The notes: a model not told the origin generated them from the sequence alone. DNA of 64,000 nucleotides from Rugalucina vietnamica (GCA_964017185.1 OZ024869.1:53284761-53348760); one strand, 5' to 3'; positions 48,499 to 60,959 are shown, counted from the first letter of the stretch. Numbers and translations are program-made.

Positions 48499-49015
48499 AT
48501 AACTTTGTGTTACTGATCGTTCCAAGGCGATACTTCTGTGGTGGTTCTTTTTGTTTTATGTCTTGGTGTTTAAATTTTTTTGTGCTGTTGGCTCCTTATG
48601 TATGTTTTCATATTTTTAGTTAAGCTTAGGTAACTGAGTGGCCACCTATTGGGAAAATAGCTGTTCATTCGGCTTACGATATGTTTTCATGGTATAAGTA
48701 CCTGATAGTCAATTTAGTTTTTTTCCCACCTCGGTTTTTGGAGTGGGAATCTTTTTCTGATTGCGCCTTTTCCTGATCTTTGCCTACTTGTACTTTTTTT
48801 TCTAAAAAAATCTGTCTGTGGTTGCATGACATTCATCGATTTTACATAAGTTAAGCTCTAAAGGATGAATTGCAATCGAAACAAGCATACACCCAATTCT
48901 GTTTTCGCTTGTGATAAAAAGCGGCCGCGTTTAAGTCATAATGTGCGAACAAAGGTCGTCCTTAACCATGTTAACTTTTACAGTTTAAAGAAGTTGTAAT
49001 TCTTGTCCCCGATGA
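48499..49015 (+). mobile_element. 3' region of RT-type retroelement and flank
   Basis: taactttgtgttactgatcg ... cacctattgggaaaatagc ... cccacctcggtttttggag; the last part matches 30900-31040 and the reverse of 61017-61140. Confidence 0.5.
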
Positions 49016-49018
49016 GGC

Positions 49019-49230
49019 GTGTTAAGCGTATTTTGGGATACGGGATATTCACCCATTTTTATTTTGGGATATGGGATATTGACCCTATTTATTTTGGAAT
49101 GTGGGATATTGAGGAATTTTGGGATATTGGATATTGGAATTTATTCTGGGATACGAGTTAAATTAATTTTGGGATACGGGCTATTTTGGACGGTTTATTT
49201 TGGAATATGGGATATTGCCTATCCCCCTAA
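49019..49230. repeat. gggatat minisatellite
   Basis: Imperfect 20-25 bp units (attttgggatatgggatatt). Related in reverse complement to 2755-2945 and to about 15295-15475. Confidence 0.8.
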
Positions 49231-50640
49231 CCAAGCCTCCCTGATCGGCTGAGTCAAGATCAGGGTTGCTTTCACCAGCTATGTCATGTTATGCGTGTAT
49301 AATTCAATAGGAAATTATCCAAGAATAAACGTTTTTATTTTACCATAACACTTAGGCAATAAGCTTTCTGGCGATATATAACAATATGATATTTTATGCA
49401 ACATTTTGCTATAGCAAGGCAATATATGTCCAATAATCACCATTTTTCACATGTTATGATGTTGCACTTTTATTTTGGGTGTTTTCTAAGCTGGTTTGCT
49501 GTTACGTTCGAAATCAAGTAAGGTCCAATATTCTTGTAATATTAAAGGCACATATGTCCCATGTAATATACTTTTTACGGAATTCAGTTTGGACAAAAAA
49601 TAACAAAGACGTGGCATAGTAAGTGAAGCTGTACTTTTGTTATGTTTTTCATTTTTTATTGGTGTCTTTAGTTGGCAGGTCAAAAAACTACATCCATGAT
49701 TAGAACATGATTATTTTGGTATCTAGTCTTTCATTGTTAAGATAAAAGAAAGTTTGGAATCAATGGAAGTTGAATTTATCCCCACAGTGAAGAGTACTTG
49801 TTTCTTTGAAAGCAATCATTTTATGTAGAGTCCGTAGCCCCTATATTCAAACTGGTAGTTCAAAGCCAGATTCCTATTAACAAGGATAGAATGGTCTTGT
49901 TGTTTTTCAGACTGAGGACTAGTAAAACATGTCTGAAGGTTTTGTCAAGAAATTGTATAAGACTGCTGATATGGTCAAATGTATTTTTTGCATGGCCTGT
50001 AGAGTCCGTAGCCCCTTTGTAAGAGGCACCATAGAAAAAAATGTCAGTTGCAATCAAGGTTTCCTCCAATTTTTCATATGCATCCACACATGTTACATTG
50101 TATTAAATTAACTGCAGCATGGAACAATGACTTGTCTAGGCTGCATATGATCTCATTTAAGCATCACAAAACACTGTTTTGAAGCACCTGTACTGAACTA
50201 TTCCCATTACATACTATGGTGAAATTCGAAAACAATGAGAGCCAAAAGAATTATCACTGGAATATAAACCTGATAGGTCTTAAGTTATTATAAACCCAAA
50301 AAATGAGAATACAAAGATGTTGATTTTTTGCCTAAAGTGCAACTTAAATAGCAACCCTGATCGTGACTCTGCCGTCATATGTATGAAGAATAATGGGTGT
50401 CAAAAGTTACATGCATAATGTAGGTAGAATATCGACAGGGTAAGTGTGTTGGTATACGTAGGTAGACTAAAGATAAGATAAGATAAAGTTAGATAAAGTA
50501 AGATAAGATACCCTGTGTTCATCTCTTGAATAATAATCCAAAATCGTCGAAAACAAAAAATATTTTAATTAGTTTCCTAGACGTTCGAACTTTTTCATGT
50601 TATTACCGTTACAACTCATTTCTCAAAGGGCATTCCTTGA
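49231..50640. other. Intergenic DNA, no gene seen
   Basis: AT-rich. A (gataa)-type run at about 50469-50508. gagtccgtagcccct occurs twice (49828 and 50003) within a diverged local repeat. No supported reading frame. Confidence 0.5.
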
Positions 50641-50646
50641 GCTTAA

Positions 50647-50867
50647 CTCATATAATCCTGGCGTCCTTTTTGTGGGACATAGGCAAACAGCATAGCCCAA
50701 GATGTGACGCCGCAAAACGCGACGTCCCATCTGGGGCTATTCTGTTTGCACAGAGAAATTCCATCGAAAAATGAGATGAAAAATAAAAATCACTCCTAAC
50801 ACCCCTGAAGATGAAAGTGGACTCACCCAACTGATATTGAAGGGAGAATCCATTCGTCAAATATGGG
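50647..50867 (+). mobile_element. TTAA-flanked hairpin MITE, copy 3
   Basis: An independent copy outside the duplication, with TTAA at 50643-50646 and 50868-50871 directly flanking the ends. Central hairpin partly conserved (ggggctattctgtttgc). It supports TTAA as the true target of this family. Confidence 0.65.
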
Positions 50868-51239
50868 TTAAATAAATAATTACGCTTTGTCGCAAATGTA
50901 CCGTTAGAAACATGTAAGAAGTGTCCGTTGTCTCTTCAGTAAGTCCTTTTTGACCAGTGACGGCTTAAAGATTGAACGCATCTACGTTGTAACCACATAA
51001 ACTTATTTAATTTGGCGTTCAACCCTAAACCAAATACTGAAATGCTCCAGTTGTGGAAATGCAAATAGGGAAACTTGCATTTCAAAAGATACGGCACAAA
51101 ACCCAACCGCAGATGTTGCGCGTCGGGAACAATTATTACCGTAAATCAGACTGTTGAAGCGTAGGTTTTGTTACGATCTTCAAACCATTATCATGTATTT
51201 TATTTTTCGTTTGTTGTGTGTGTGACTGAGTGTCGCAGT

Positions 51240-51460
51240 CTCTTTGGATTTTCTCCTGCTAACTCTTGTCGGGTGTTTCCCGTGTGATAAGTTTTCCTCG
51301 CAATTTTGGTTGGTTTTCACGCCCTTACAACAGCTAATGCCATCTGGAGACGAGACGGGACGTCGGTTTATAGTCTCATCCCTGGAGGAGTATTGTAGAA
51401 GCCTGTGTTCAAACCTGCGACCCATAGTTTACAAGACGAATGACTTGCCCACTACTGCAA
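51240..51460 (-). mobile_element. tRNA-derived SINE (ggtttaacgtccc type), older copy
   Basis: cgggacgtcggtttatagtc ... gtgttcaaacctgcgaccc ... agtttacaagac matches the SINE at 35359-35489 with many changes. Confidence 0.65.
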
Positions 51461-51570
51461 TTTTGTCCGATATATTGCAGCGGTTATAACACTGGTTTCG
51501 ATTGCGAGATTCAATAAATGTCTATGCAAGTTCCTGGTCATTGCGTAGATTTTACTTTCTTTGTATATAT

Positions 51571-51787
51571 GAACCGCCTCATGAGAAAACCAACTTTGTG
51601 GTTTCCGAACAGGTCTGACACAAACGGATCTGTACAGTCTTGGTAAAAGGCTAGAAGCGTGAAATTTTGAATTTAAGAAGAAGAGGGATTGTACTATTCA
51701 TGTAGCGAAAGCAAAGGCTCTGACCAGCTTCTGACCGCGTCTTTGTTTTCGCCTATGCAAATTGTTGTTTTTCTCATAAGGCGGCTC
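51571..51787. mobile_element. GAGCC hairpin MITE
   Basis: GAACCGCCTC ... AAGGCGGCTC, flanked by ATAT on both sides. The central hairpin is partly deleted. Confidence 0.82.
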
Positions 51788-52149
51788 ATATACATACAAA
51801 ATAACATGTATGCCGGCGCGCCATACATGTTTATATCAAGACTCTCACATTAACAAATGAAGAAAAGCTTACTCCATGTAAGAATAGTAATCACAGGAAT
51901 TGATACGGATTGAATTTTATATCCCAACCCAAACACCAGGCAGGAATGAAAGCAATACGAGACAGTAAACATCTTAAAATTATCATCAAGTTATATAAAA
52001 ACACGAATGATGAACAAGACAATCAGCTCTTTCCCAGCCAGGGGACAATCCATCTGATAAGGTTCAACTTGAGTCCATCTAGCAAGCTTCGACTATAACC
52101 AAAAATGGTGCGAACAATTTTAAGTAAACAGGCGTTAAAATAGAACAAT

Positions 52150-52333
52150 GTGCCGCTGCATAAGAAAACCAACAATCTGCATATGCGAAAATAAAGGCGC
52201 AGACCAGCTTTGCGATAACCGCGATAACCTTCATCTGAAATTAAAGCTTCTAGTATCTTCTGTGACTGTACAGGCTGGTTTGTGTTGGACCTGGGCGTAA
52301 ACCCAAATTGTGCGTTTTCTCACGCACAGGCTC
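52150..52333. mobile_element. GAGCC hairpin MITE at the TLR 3' end
   Basis: GTGCCGCTGC ... GCACAGGCTC, 184 bp, flanks CAAT and AAAT. Ends 5 bp from the TLR stop codon (52339-52341), so it must form the start of any 3' UTR. Confidence 0.82.
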
Positions 52334-52338
52334 AAATG

Positions 52339-54519
52339 TTAAGATAACAAAGGTGTACTTTCAGTGGGAAGCGTTCGACTGGGTACCCTACTCGGTGCGA
52401 CTTCTGTTTGAATTGACGCGTGCGAGGACGACGTCGATGGAAAACTTGAAACTGAGGATTCTTGCACTGAGGTTGAAATGCTTGAGCTTGAATTGTCCGA
52501 AGACTCTCTTATTGGCAACGCTTGAAATAGTTTTGGCCAGAAATATTTGTCGTTTTTATTTAGGTAAACATTAGTTTTGACATAATATTTGAGCTCTTTG
52601 TCCATTAAATCTTGCTTTGGAGTCTCCAACATAATCATTATCAAATTCGCCCTTTTCTCTCTCAGTAATTTCATGTGGGCCTGTTTAAATTCCATTCTAC
52701 ACCACTCACTTTGTAGAAAATTATTTGAAATCACGAGTAATGTCGTAAGACTCGAATCTATGTTTGTGATTATGTTGGATGCTATGGTCTTGCCCACAGT
52801 GAAGTCCCTGTCATCCCTGCAAAGTTTGAAAGGTGGATCGTGGTTTTCCAGCTTCGGTATAATTTCTGAGAAAACAATGTCGTCGTCTAGACTGCTATGA
52901 GACAGAAAGATGTCGTATTTTAGATTCGTTCTTACTTTGTTTTTGCAACAATGGATGTTGAACTTTGCTATAAAGAAGACTTGTATTCGCGTCCTGTTAA
53001 TATACAAGACTAAGGGCACCATACTCAGAACGATAAAACCAACAAAGGCAAGAGCCAATATAAGGTTCAGTGGGACAGGTTTGAGGCAAACAAAGTTCGA
53101 GTCATCTGTGTCAACTACTGGTACACCTGTAGTTACGCATAAGATCTTGTCTTGGTTTGGAATTCGATCCTTATGCTTAAGAAGCCACATCTTTAGCCAT
53201 TTTGAGTGGCAGTCACATTTGAATTGGTTTCCATCAAGCGTCAACGATGACAAACGAGTGAAATTCATATTCTCCATTTGCCGTGGCAAATAACTTAGAA
53301 AATTGTCATTTATATACACTCTCTGGATCATATCGAGCTGGGGCACGATGTTTGGGTCTATTTCTCCCACTTTATTGTGTGATATGTCAAGCTCCGTTAC
53401 ATTCGTTAAGTATGGCCTGTGTTCTAATTCACTGAGATCGGAGTTCACTATGTTTAAACGGATGTTTTTGAAGAGCGGAAGTTCCCGCGGCAATGAGGTT
53501 GAATTATACGAATTCCCACAAGTGATTGTAACAAGAGGGAAACTGATTGTTTCTACACAGGAGCATGTCTTAGGGCACCTTTTCGACAATGTACAGTTAA
53601 AATCATGATCTTGAACGGAATATACCTTCATTCCTCGCAAAGACGGTGGGTCATAGCATGAAAATGAAAACAGGGGGTTGTTAGGGTCCATATGGCGGAA
53701 AATGCGAAGCAGTAAAGAGATTTCATACATGGCACAGTCACAGATAAGTGGATTAAATCTAATATCAAAGCCACTGTTCCACAAATTGTATAATTGCAAA
53801 ATGTTTGTAATGTTTAATATGTGTTTGTAGTATGTAATATTTATGCGCGTGACATTGTTATGCATGAAATCAAATCCGATTGATTCGCTTTTGTTAATAT
53901 CCGTTATTGTCATATTTGCTTCATTCGTTAGATAGGAAACTTTGTTAAATGAAACATTAATCCTTATAGATATGTTGTTACCAACCATGGAGACCACACC
54001 AAAATCAATCCATTCTAGATCATTGTACTGTGCATTTAACTTTCGAAACTTTTTGAGATTTTTGTTGAAAGCTGCAGGCTCTATAACTTTCAAACTATTG
54101 TTAGCAATCGCTAACGTGTGTAGGTTAATGAAACAATCTAAACTCCCACTCCTGAGAATTTTTATATTATTAAAATCAACATTAATCTCTTTTAGTGAAC
54201 GACATGTTGGGTCGGGAAACTTTAATTCCCTCAGTTCATTTTCAGAAAAGTCGACGTTTTCCACGTGCTTCAGCATTTCGATTTCATCTGGGATTCTGTC
54301 CATATGACTCCTTCTGAGTATCAGTGTTTTCGTGCGATTATACCGCATAAAACAGTCCCGAATTTCCGCTCGTTCGAACTTTTCACAGTGAATGAACAAT
54401 GTAGAATTATTATACTCGCTTTGTTTACAAGAACAAAGATGCCTCTCCTCTATCTCGCGTCCTTTGCACTCCAAAATCAAAGTCAAAAATGAAATAAAAT
54501 AAATTATGGCGCGGAGCAT
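52339..54519 (-). CDS. Toll-like receptor, single exon, two cysteine clusters
   Basis: An uninterrupted 726-codon frame. Residues 1-20 are a signal peptide. An N-terminal Cys-containing cap (29-56) precedes several leucine-rich repeats, a first C-terminal cap (NPLICDCAMYEISLL, from about 258), a new N-terminal cap (CPKTCSCVETISF, about 318) and a second short LRR block (for example LTNVTELDISHNKVGEIDP). A second C-terminal cap (FKCDCHSKWLKMWL, about 433), a transmembrane helix (about 487-510) and a cytoplasmic TIR domain (about 537-670) follow. TIR box 1 is YDIFLSHS and box 3 is KYFWPKLFQAL. The two cap pairs define the multiple-cysteine-cluster (Drosophila Toll-like) class. Box 2 reads CRDDRDFTVGK, with Val where most TLRs have the BB-loop proline. 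A Ser-rich tail of about 50 residues ends the protein. The ectodomain is short for this class. An intact hairpin MITE lies 5 bp beyond the stop. Confidence 0.93.
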   Translation of the reverse strand: MLRAIIYFISFLTLILECKGREIEERHLCSCKQSEYNNSTLFIHCEKFERAEIRDCFMRYNRTKTLILRRSHMDRIPDEIEMLKHVENVDFSENELRELKFPDPTCRSLKEINVDFNNIKILRSGSLDCFINLHTLAIANNSLKVIEPAAFNKNLKKFRKLNAQYNDLEWIDFGVVSMVGNNISIRINVSFNKVSYLTNEANMTITDINKSESIGFDFMHNNVTRINITYYKHILNITNILQLYNLWNSGFDIRFNPLICDCAMYEISLLLRIFRHMDPNNPLFSFSCYDPPSLRGMKVYSVQDHDFNCTLSKRCPKTCSCVETISFPLVTITCGNSYNSTSLPRELPLFKNIRLNIVNSDLSELEHRPYLTNVTELDISHNKVGEIDPNIVPQLDMIQRVYINDNFLSYLPRQMENMNFTRLSSLTLDGNQFKCDCHSKWLKMWLLKHKDRIPNQDKILCVTTGVPVVDTDDSNFVCLKPVPLNLILALAFVGFIVLSMVPLVLYINRTRIQVFFIAKFNIHCCKNKVRTNLKYDIFLSHSSLDDDIVFSEIIPKLENHDPPFKLCRDDRDFTVGKTIASNIITNIDSSLTTLLVISNNFLQSEWCRMEFKQAHMKLLREKRANLIMIMLETPKQDLMDKELKYYVKTNVYLNKNDKYFWPKLFQALPIRESSDNSSSSISTSVQESSVSSFPSTSSSHASIQTEVAPSRVPSRTLPTESTPLLS

Positions 54520-54745
54520 ATCCAGAACAAAACGCTGTCACTTCATGTATCTGAAAAGCTTCACACATTTGAAATATTGCCGAATTGTGCAGCTTGCAAC
54601 ACAGTAGGACCTTGGCACATAGTAGTTCCTTTCAATCCCCAAGTCATCATACTTTCAGAAACAATTCCTCACATGATTTCTGAAAAACAAAAAAAGAAAT
54701 AAAAGAAAAAAAAAAGTAATATTGTGGGACTATCGAGCATTGAGC

Positions 54746-55400
54746 CGTAAGGCTCACAAGGTGAGCTTAAAGGATGGCCATGATCCGGCGTCCGTCCGTC
54801 GTCCGTCCGTCCACAATTTCAAAGATCTTCTCATCTGAAACCGCTTGGCCAATCAAAGCCAAATTTATATGAAGCATCTACAGGAAGGGGGAACCAATGT
54901 GTATATAAATCTTGGCGTGACGACCAAGATGGCCGTCACGCCCATATATGGTAAAAACCTTCAAAAATCTTCTTCTCCGGAACCGGTAGGCCGATTTCAA
55001 AGAAACTTGGCATGAAGCATCGATGGCTAAAGTATTACAATGTGTATATAAATCATGACCTTGTGGTGACCATCACCTATTTTACGACAAGGTCAACATA
55101 TGGTCGCCTTTGCCTTTGAATGGGGAAAACTGTTAAAATGTATTTGGTCTTGAAATTGAGATGTAGCATCAAGAACTTTCCGGGAATCAAAGCTAGTTTG
55201 CAGAAACTTGGTCACACAGCCAAGATGTCTGCTATTCTTGTTATGAATTTGAAAAAGAAATTAACCCCAGGGGGTATTTTGACTCTGCCCTAGGGCTATA
55301 TACATGTATATGACCTTTATAGTCAAACAGGTTTATTGGTATATATTTCAGATCTCAGGTTAGCGCTTACAGGACCATTGGTCCTCTGGTCATTCAAATG
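54746..55400. mobile_element. Dispersed repeat with (GTCC)n-rich start
   Basis: gagccgtaaggctcacaagg, then cgtccgtccgtcgtccgtcc and two diverged ~140-bp units (cttctcatctgaaaccgctt / cttctccggaaccggtaggcc). It ends around ggaccattggtcctctggtc. The architecture resembles the satellite element at 41650. No gene. Confidence 0.5.
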
Positions 55401-56215
55401 CTGAACATTAGAGTCTTCGAAATGACTTTGCTTGAATGATTTAGACTGACTTTAGTTTAGTTAATTTCTCACTTTTATGGCGTATCATAACAAAACTAAA
55501 ACGAAATACATCATTCTGATGACTGATAGTTCAGCACACAGCATTTTAACCCTGCCCTACGGTTGTGTACGGTGAGAATTTTTAACATACAAAAAGGCTA
55601 TTGGCCTTCAGTCAAGTGTGCAAAATTGTATATATAAATAACAGCTATATCACCTGAGTGCATGACAGCCATTTATGTATAGAATAGCAAAAGGCTAAAT
55701 CGGAGCTTGCAAAGAGTTGTGTATTTTTCCCTCTGTGGTTTTATGTGGTGGATGAGACTAAAACGTGCAACTGTCGTATCGCTCTGTCTGAGTTAAGTTA
55801 TTTCAGCATTGTGGCAAAAACTTACTCTGTTTTTAAATTCCAATCACGATATAAATACCATCCGGTGATCGATTTTCGACTGAAATTCGATATGGCCAAA
55901 ACATGTATTTTTAATGAACATTTGCAGAAATAGAGCTTACCATTTTATTTGTTTCCTATCGCAATTAAGACATATACTTCCATAATTTGACAACTCTATT
56001 CTTCTTAAAGCAACGCTACAACTTAAAACATAACCTAATATCATTAAACTATAGATTGTAGCTGTAGATTTCGTATACTGGTCAAAAGAAATAACGCATT
56101 GAGATTTATATGCGAATTTTAAAAACGGACAAATCAAATCTACGACACTGTTTTGGTTTGGCCAACAGTGATATTTAAGGTCAATAACTCGGCATATTTT
56201 AGGCTAATGGCCAGT
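55401..56215. other. Intergenic DNA, no gene seen
   Basis: AT-rich and unique-looking; no domain, TIR or tandem repeat recognised. Confidence 0.4.
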
Positions 56216-56224
56216 AGGGCAAAC

Positions 56225-59200
56225 CCTCCCCCCCCCAGGGGGAATTTTCTGCACCATGATTTTCTGAAAGTATAGTGAAAAAGCTATCAAATCCTGTTTT
56301 CTGCCATCTGGAAGTGGAAGCGTTTGCATTTTACGCTATGTTTTGTTATATGACCTGATACCATCTTTTGTATAGAAATAATGTGGGTAGGCGTAGAAAA
56401 TCGAACATACCTCTGCTGTTACTAATCCTAGACCATCGAACTTGGTCTTTTTTTAAAGCTTAGACATAGCTCTTTCATTCTATAATAAGTTATGCAAAAT
56501 ATCTACTTTGCATATTCATGAATATTGATGAAAACATGAAAATGGTAGAAAATCATTAAAAACCCATATATTAACTCATTTCAGGCCTAAACTATCGTTG
56601 TGACAAATTTATATTGCACCATTTGGACATATTTCATAAATTTATTGTTGTCATGAGCCTATGTGAAAATTATCTCATTTGTATATTCATGAATATTAAT
56701 TAAAAAGTAAAAAATCCTGGAAAAATGGGTGTATACATATAGTATCATTTGTACCTGGGCTGTTGATAAACATGGAACACTAATGTGGAATCAAATGAAT
56801 GCTATGGCCATGTTATATCACCATTATACATATAATACATGTATTTAAGGATATAAGGCTCATCTATTTTTTTCATGAATATTAATGAAAACTAGAAATC
56901 ACAGAGAAATAATGAAAAAATGAACTGGTATACCTACAGAATGACTTGTATCTGATTATCTCTGTTAGTTTTATATTTTTTGTGTATAGAATATGATCCT
57001 GTCAATCAATTGATACCAGTTTCAGTTCTCTAGAGCTTTTGGTTGCTGAGATATTGTCAATTCTATTGGTATATTCCCTTCATTTGTCTATGTTTTTTCT
57101 CTTATATCTAAAGTTTTCTTAATTTTGGCCACAAGATAGTCAACTTTTTCCTGTATCTTATTATGTAATTATAAATTATTGTCATATCTATCATTTGATA
57201 CCAATTTCAGCTCTGTAGGATTTTTTGTTGTTGAGATATAAACGTTTATATTGGTATACCCCCTCCATTTTTCTTTGATTTTTATCTAATATTTTAAGTT
57301 CTCATCAATATTTAAACAAAATGAAAGTTAGATTATTTATATGTTTAATCATACAATAATAGAACATTATCATACCAATAATCTGATACCAATTTCAGCT
57401 CTCTAGAGCTTTTCGTTGCTGAGTTATTAACCTTTTCATTGGTATACCCCCTCCATTTTTCTGTGATTTTTCCCTTAAATTTAAAGTTTTTATCAATATT
57501 CGAAAAACAAGAAAGTCAGAATGTTTGTGTGTCTTACCACATGGTTATAGAACATAATCCTAGCAATGATTTGATACCAATTTCAGCTCTCTAGAGCTCT
57601 TGGTCACCGAGATATTAGCAATTTTATTGGTATACCTCCTTCCTTTGGCAGTGCTTTTTCTGCTATAACTTATGTTTTCTTAAATATTTGAGCAACAAGA
57701 AAATAAGCTTGTTTATATATCTTATTACATGATTGTAGAATATTGTCATAGCAATCATTTGATACTAATTTCACCTCTCTGTGACATTGGGTTGCAGAGA
57801 TATAAACACTTACATTGGTATACCCCCTCCGTTTTTCTTTGAGTTTTATCTAATATTAAAAGTTATTTTCAATATTTGAACAACAAAAAAGTTCGATTAT
57901 TTAAATGTCTTATCACATGATTATAGAACATTATCATACCAATCATTTGATACCAATTTCAGCTTTCTAAAGCTATTGGTCACTGAGATATTAGCAATTT
58001 TATTGGTATACCTCCTTTCTTTGGCAGTGATTTTTCTGCTATATCTTATGTTTTCTTAAATATTTGAGCAACAAGAATGTAAGCTTGTTTATATATCTTA
58101 TTACATGGTTATAGAACATTGTCAAAGAAATCATTTGATACACATTTCAGCACTCTAGGACATTTGGTTGCTGAGATATAAACGTTTATATTGGTATACC
58201 CCCTCCATTTTTCTTTGATTTTTATCTAATATCTAAAGTTCTCATCAATATTCGAACAACAAGACAGTTATATTATTTATATGTCTAATCATACAATTAT
58301 AGAACATTATCATACCAATCATTTGATACCAATTTCAACTCTCTAGAGCGATTGGTCACTGAGATATTAGCAATGTCAATGGTATACCCCCTTCCTTTGG
58401 CAGTGATTTTTCTCTTATATCTGAAGTTATCTTAAATATTTGAGCAACAAAAAAGTCAGCTTGTTTATATATCTTATTACAAGGTTATAGAATATTGTCA
58501 ACACAATCATTTGACACCAATTTCTGCTCTCTATGGCTTTTGGTTGCTGAGATATAAACATTTCTATAGGTATACCCCCTCCAATTTCTGTGATTTTTCT
58601 ACTATATTTATTGATTTCATCAATAGTCGAACAGCAGAAAAGTCTGATTGTAAATGTATCATATTTCAGGGTTTTAGAATGTTATCATAGCAATCATTTG
58701 TTATAAGTTTCAACTCTCTATGGCCTTTGGTTGCTGAGATATAAACATATCTGTAGGTATACCCCCTCCATTGTTCTGTGATTTTTCTCTTCTATTGAAA
58801 GTTCTTATCAATATTTGAACATCAAGAAAGCCAGATTCTTTCTGTATCTTATCACATGATTATAGAACATTATCATAACAATCATTTGATACACATTTCA
58901 GCTCTCTTAGAGTTTTTGGTCACTGAGATATTAGCAATTTTGTTTGGTATACCCCTTCCTTTATCTGTTTCTTTTCTAATATCTGAACTTCTTTTTAATA
59001 TTTGAGCATTAAGAAAGCCAGCTTGTTTATATATCTTATTACATGATTATAAAACATTGCCAAAGCAATCGTTTGATACCTATTTCAGCTCTCTATGTCT
59101 ATCAGTAGCCAAGATACATGTGGTAATAGAGGTGTACCACAATAATTCCTCTGCTTATTAGGGCTGGGGGTGATCACTCAAATGGGTATTAAAGTGATCC

Positions 59201-59801
59201 TCTGACCAAATTGGCACCCATGAGCAATTGGTCTAAGGTTGCAAGGTACATCCTACAACCCACTCAAACCCTTAAATGGCAATAGAGTAAATTTTGATTT
59301 TTGTCATTTTCATTAATATTCATGAAAATACAAATGAGAAAATTTTCATTAAGGTCCATGGCGTCAACAAATTTGTCAAATAGTATTTATTGGTACAATA
59401 ACAATGAGCCACAATGATAGTTTAGGCCTGAAATTAGTTTTTAATGGGATAATTGATTTTTAACTGTTTCGTTTTTCATTTTAATGTTTTAATGAAAATT
59501 CATGAATATGCAAATTAGATATTTTCCATTACTTATTGTTGGATAAAAGGGCTATGTATAAGCATTAAAATGAGACCAAGTTCAATGGTCTAGGATAAGA
59601 AACAACTGAGATATCTTCAGTTTTCTATGTGTACCCCCATTATTCAAACGCAAAAATTGAATATATAGGGCAATATAATGAAACATAGCATAAAACGCAA
59701 ACGCTTCCACTTCCAGATGGCAGAAAACAGGGTTTGATAGCTTTTTCAATGTACTTTTAGAAAATCATAGTGTAGAAAATTCCCCCTGGGGGGGAGGGGG
59801 G
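56225..59801. mobile_element. Large foldback element FB2 with internal 188-bp satellite
   Basis: The outer arms (about 0.6 kb, ends cccccaggggg-aattttct and complement) share atggcagaaaacag, cgcttccacttcc, accaagttc and tgatagtttagg in inverted order. The middle (about 56950-59130) is about 11 units of 188 bp in one orientation (tggtataccccctcc at 57251, 57439, 57627, 57816, 58002, 58191, 58379 and onwards). No coding sequence. Related to FB1. Confidence 0.85.
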
Positions 59802-59831
59802 TATGGGTAGCTAGAAGACTATTTTTGTTTG

Positions 59832-60020
59832 TATTGAGGTTTAACGTCCCAGTCAACAATTTTTCAGTCATGTCGGCACAGACCTTCCTGGGTTTCAACC
59901 AGTACTCTGGAGAGTATGTGTCTTGCTCAAGGACAAATTACCGTGCCGCCAGTGGGGATCGAGCCCATAACCTCACGATTCGGAATCTGATGCTCTACCT
60001 GTACGCCACCACGCCCCCCC
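59832..60020 (-). mobile_element. tRNA-derived SINE, reverse
   Basis: Reverse complement begins like a tRNA (ggcgtacaggtagagcatc, then gggctcgatcccc as box B); the plus-strand left end is gaggtttaacgtccc. A C-run of about 14 lies at its tRNA end (60004-60028). Confidence 0.75.
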
Positions 60021-60029
60021 CCCCCCCCG

Positions 60030-60955
60030 ATAACTCGACAGAGTTCTCGTCGCAGAGCATAGGGCCGACCATGCAAATGTTCGAATGGAGGTGGGTGTGC
60101 GACGTGGCTAGCAAGAGTAGAAACGTGGAAGAGTAAGGGACTCCGGAGCGATAGGTATTGGGTTTATTACCTACCTCTGAAGTTTAGTGTCATTAAGCTT
60201 TACATAATACATGTACTCCAGTTAAAACCTAGGATACGGTGGCTGCGTCTCGACCATGATGACCGGAAAATTGTCTTTATCATAAATCATAACCAAACCA
60301 AAATTTCCGTGGAGCGTGTGTTTTGTTGTTTTCATGCAAATGGTGTGTAACTATCTAAAATGATGATTTGCAAACGTGTGGCTAAATTATAGTACAGCGT
60401 AACTTCTGTAAATTGCAATATGGAGCCTTACTTTTCATGTCAGTATAAATGCTCGAAGCTGTGTGAATCAACGCCCAAAATAAATTTTCTACCGATATAC
60501 TGTAGTGGTGTAAAAATTTAAACATTAAATTGTTATTTTGTTTAACTTAAACTTAGCCACATGTTCATACGTATTTACCTGTTCTGATCCATAAAACTAA
60601 AGAGCAGCTCAGCGGCAAGTATCCGACATTAGAGGGTAATGTACTGAATTCCTGTTCTGGCTGACAGAGAAGTCCTAAGTCAAGTCATGGTTTTCACATT
60701 AATTAAGTCCTGGCTCAACGGTCCCTTTATTGTCAATTTTGCAATGGTAATAGAAATATAAGCCTTTACATGTATACCTTTAAGGTTTGTCAGGTGGTAA
60801 ATATATTTTATTGCACTCTTATTTTGTAATAAAATGAGATCTGATGTGGGAAAATCAGTTTTGCATTTCAATTTAGTGTGGATGACTACTACCAAGGATG
60901 TGTCTACCACCAACATTTTTGGCAAGCCACATCAGAAGATGAAGCCCACATATGA
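60030..60955. other. Intergenic DNA, no gene seen
   Basis: No repeats or reading frames that I can support. Confidence 0.4.
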
Positions 60956-60959
60956 TGTG

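Noticed and set aside
52589-54492. Plus-strand frames opposite the TLR
   Set aside because: Antisense shadows of the TLR coding sequence, without domains or splice logic.
59825-60136. 103-codon plus-strand protein
   Set aside because: It is read through a reverse SINE and a C-run; proline run comes from the homopolymer.
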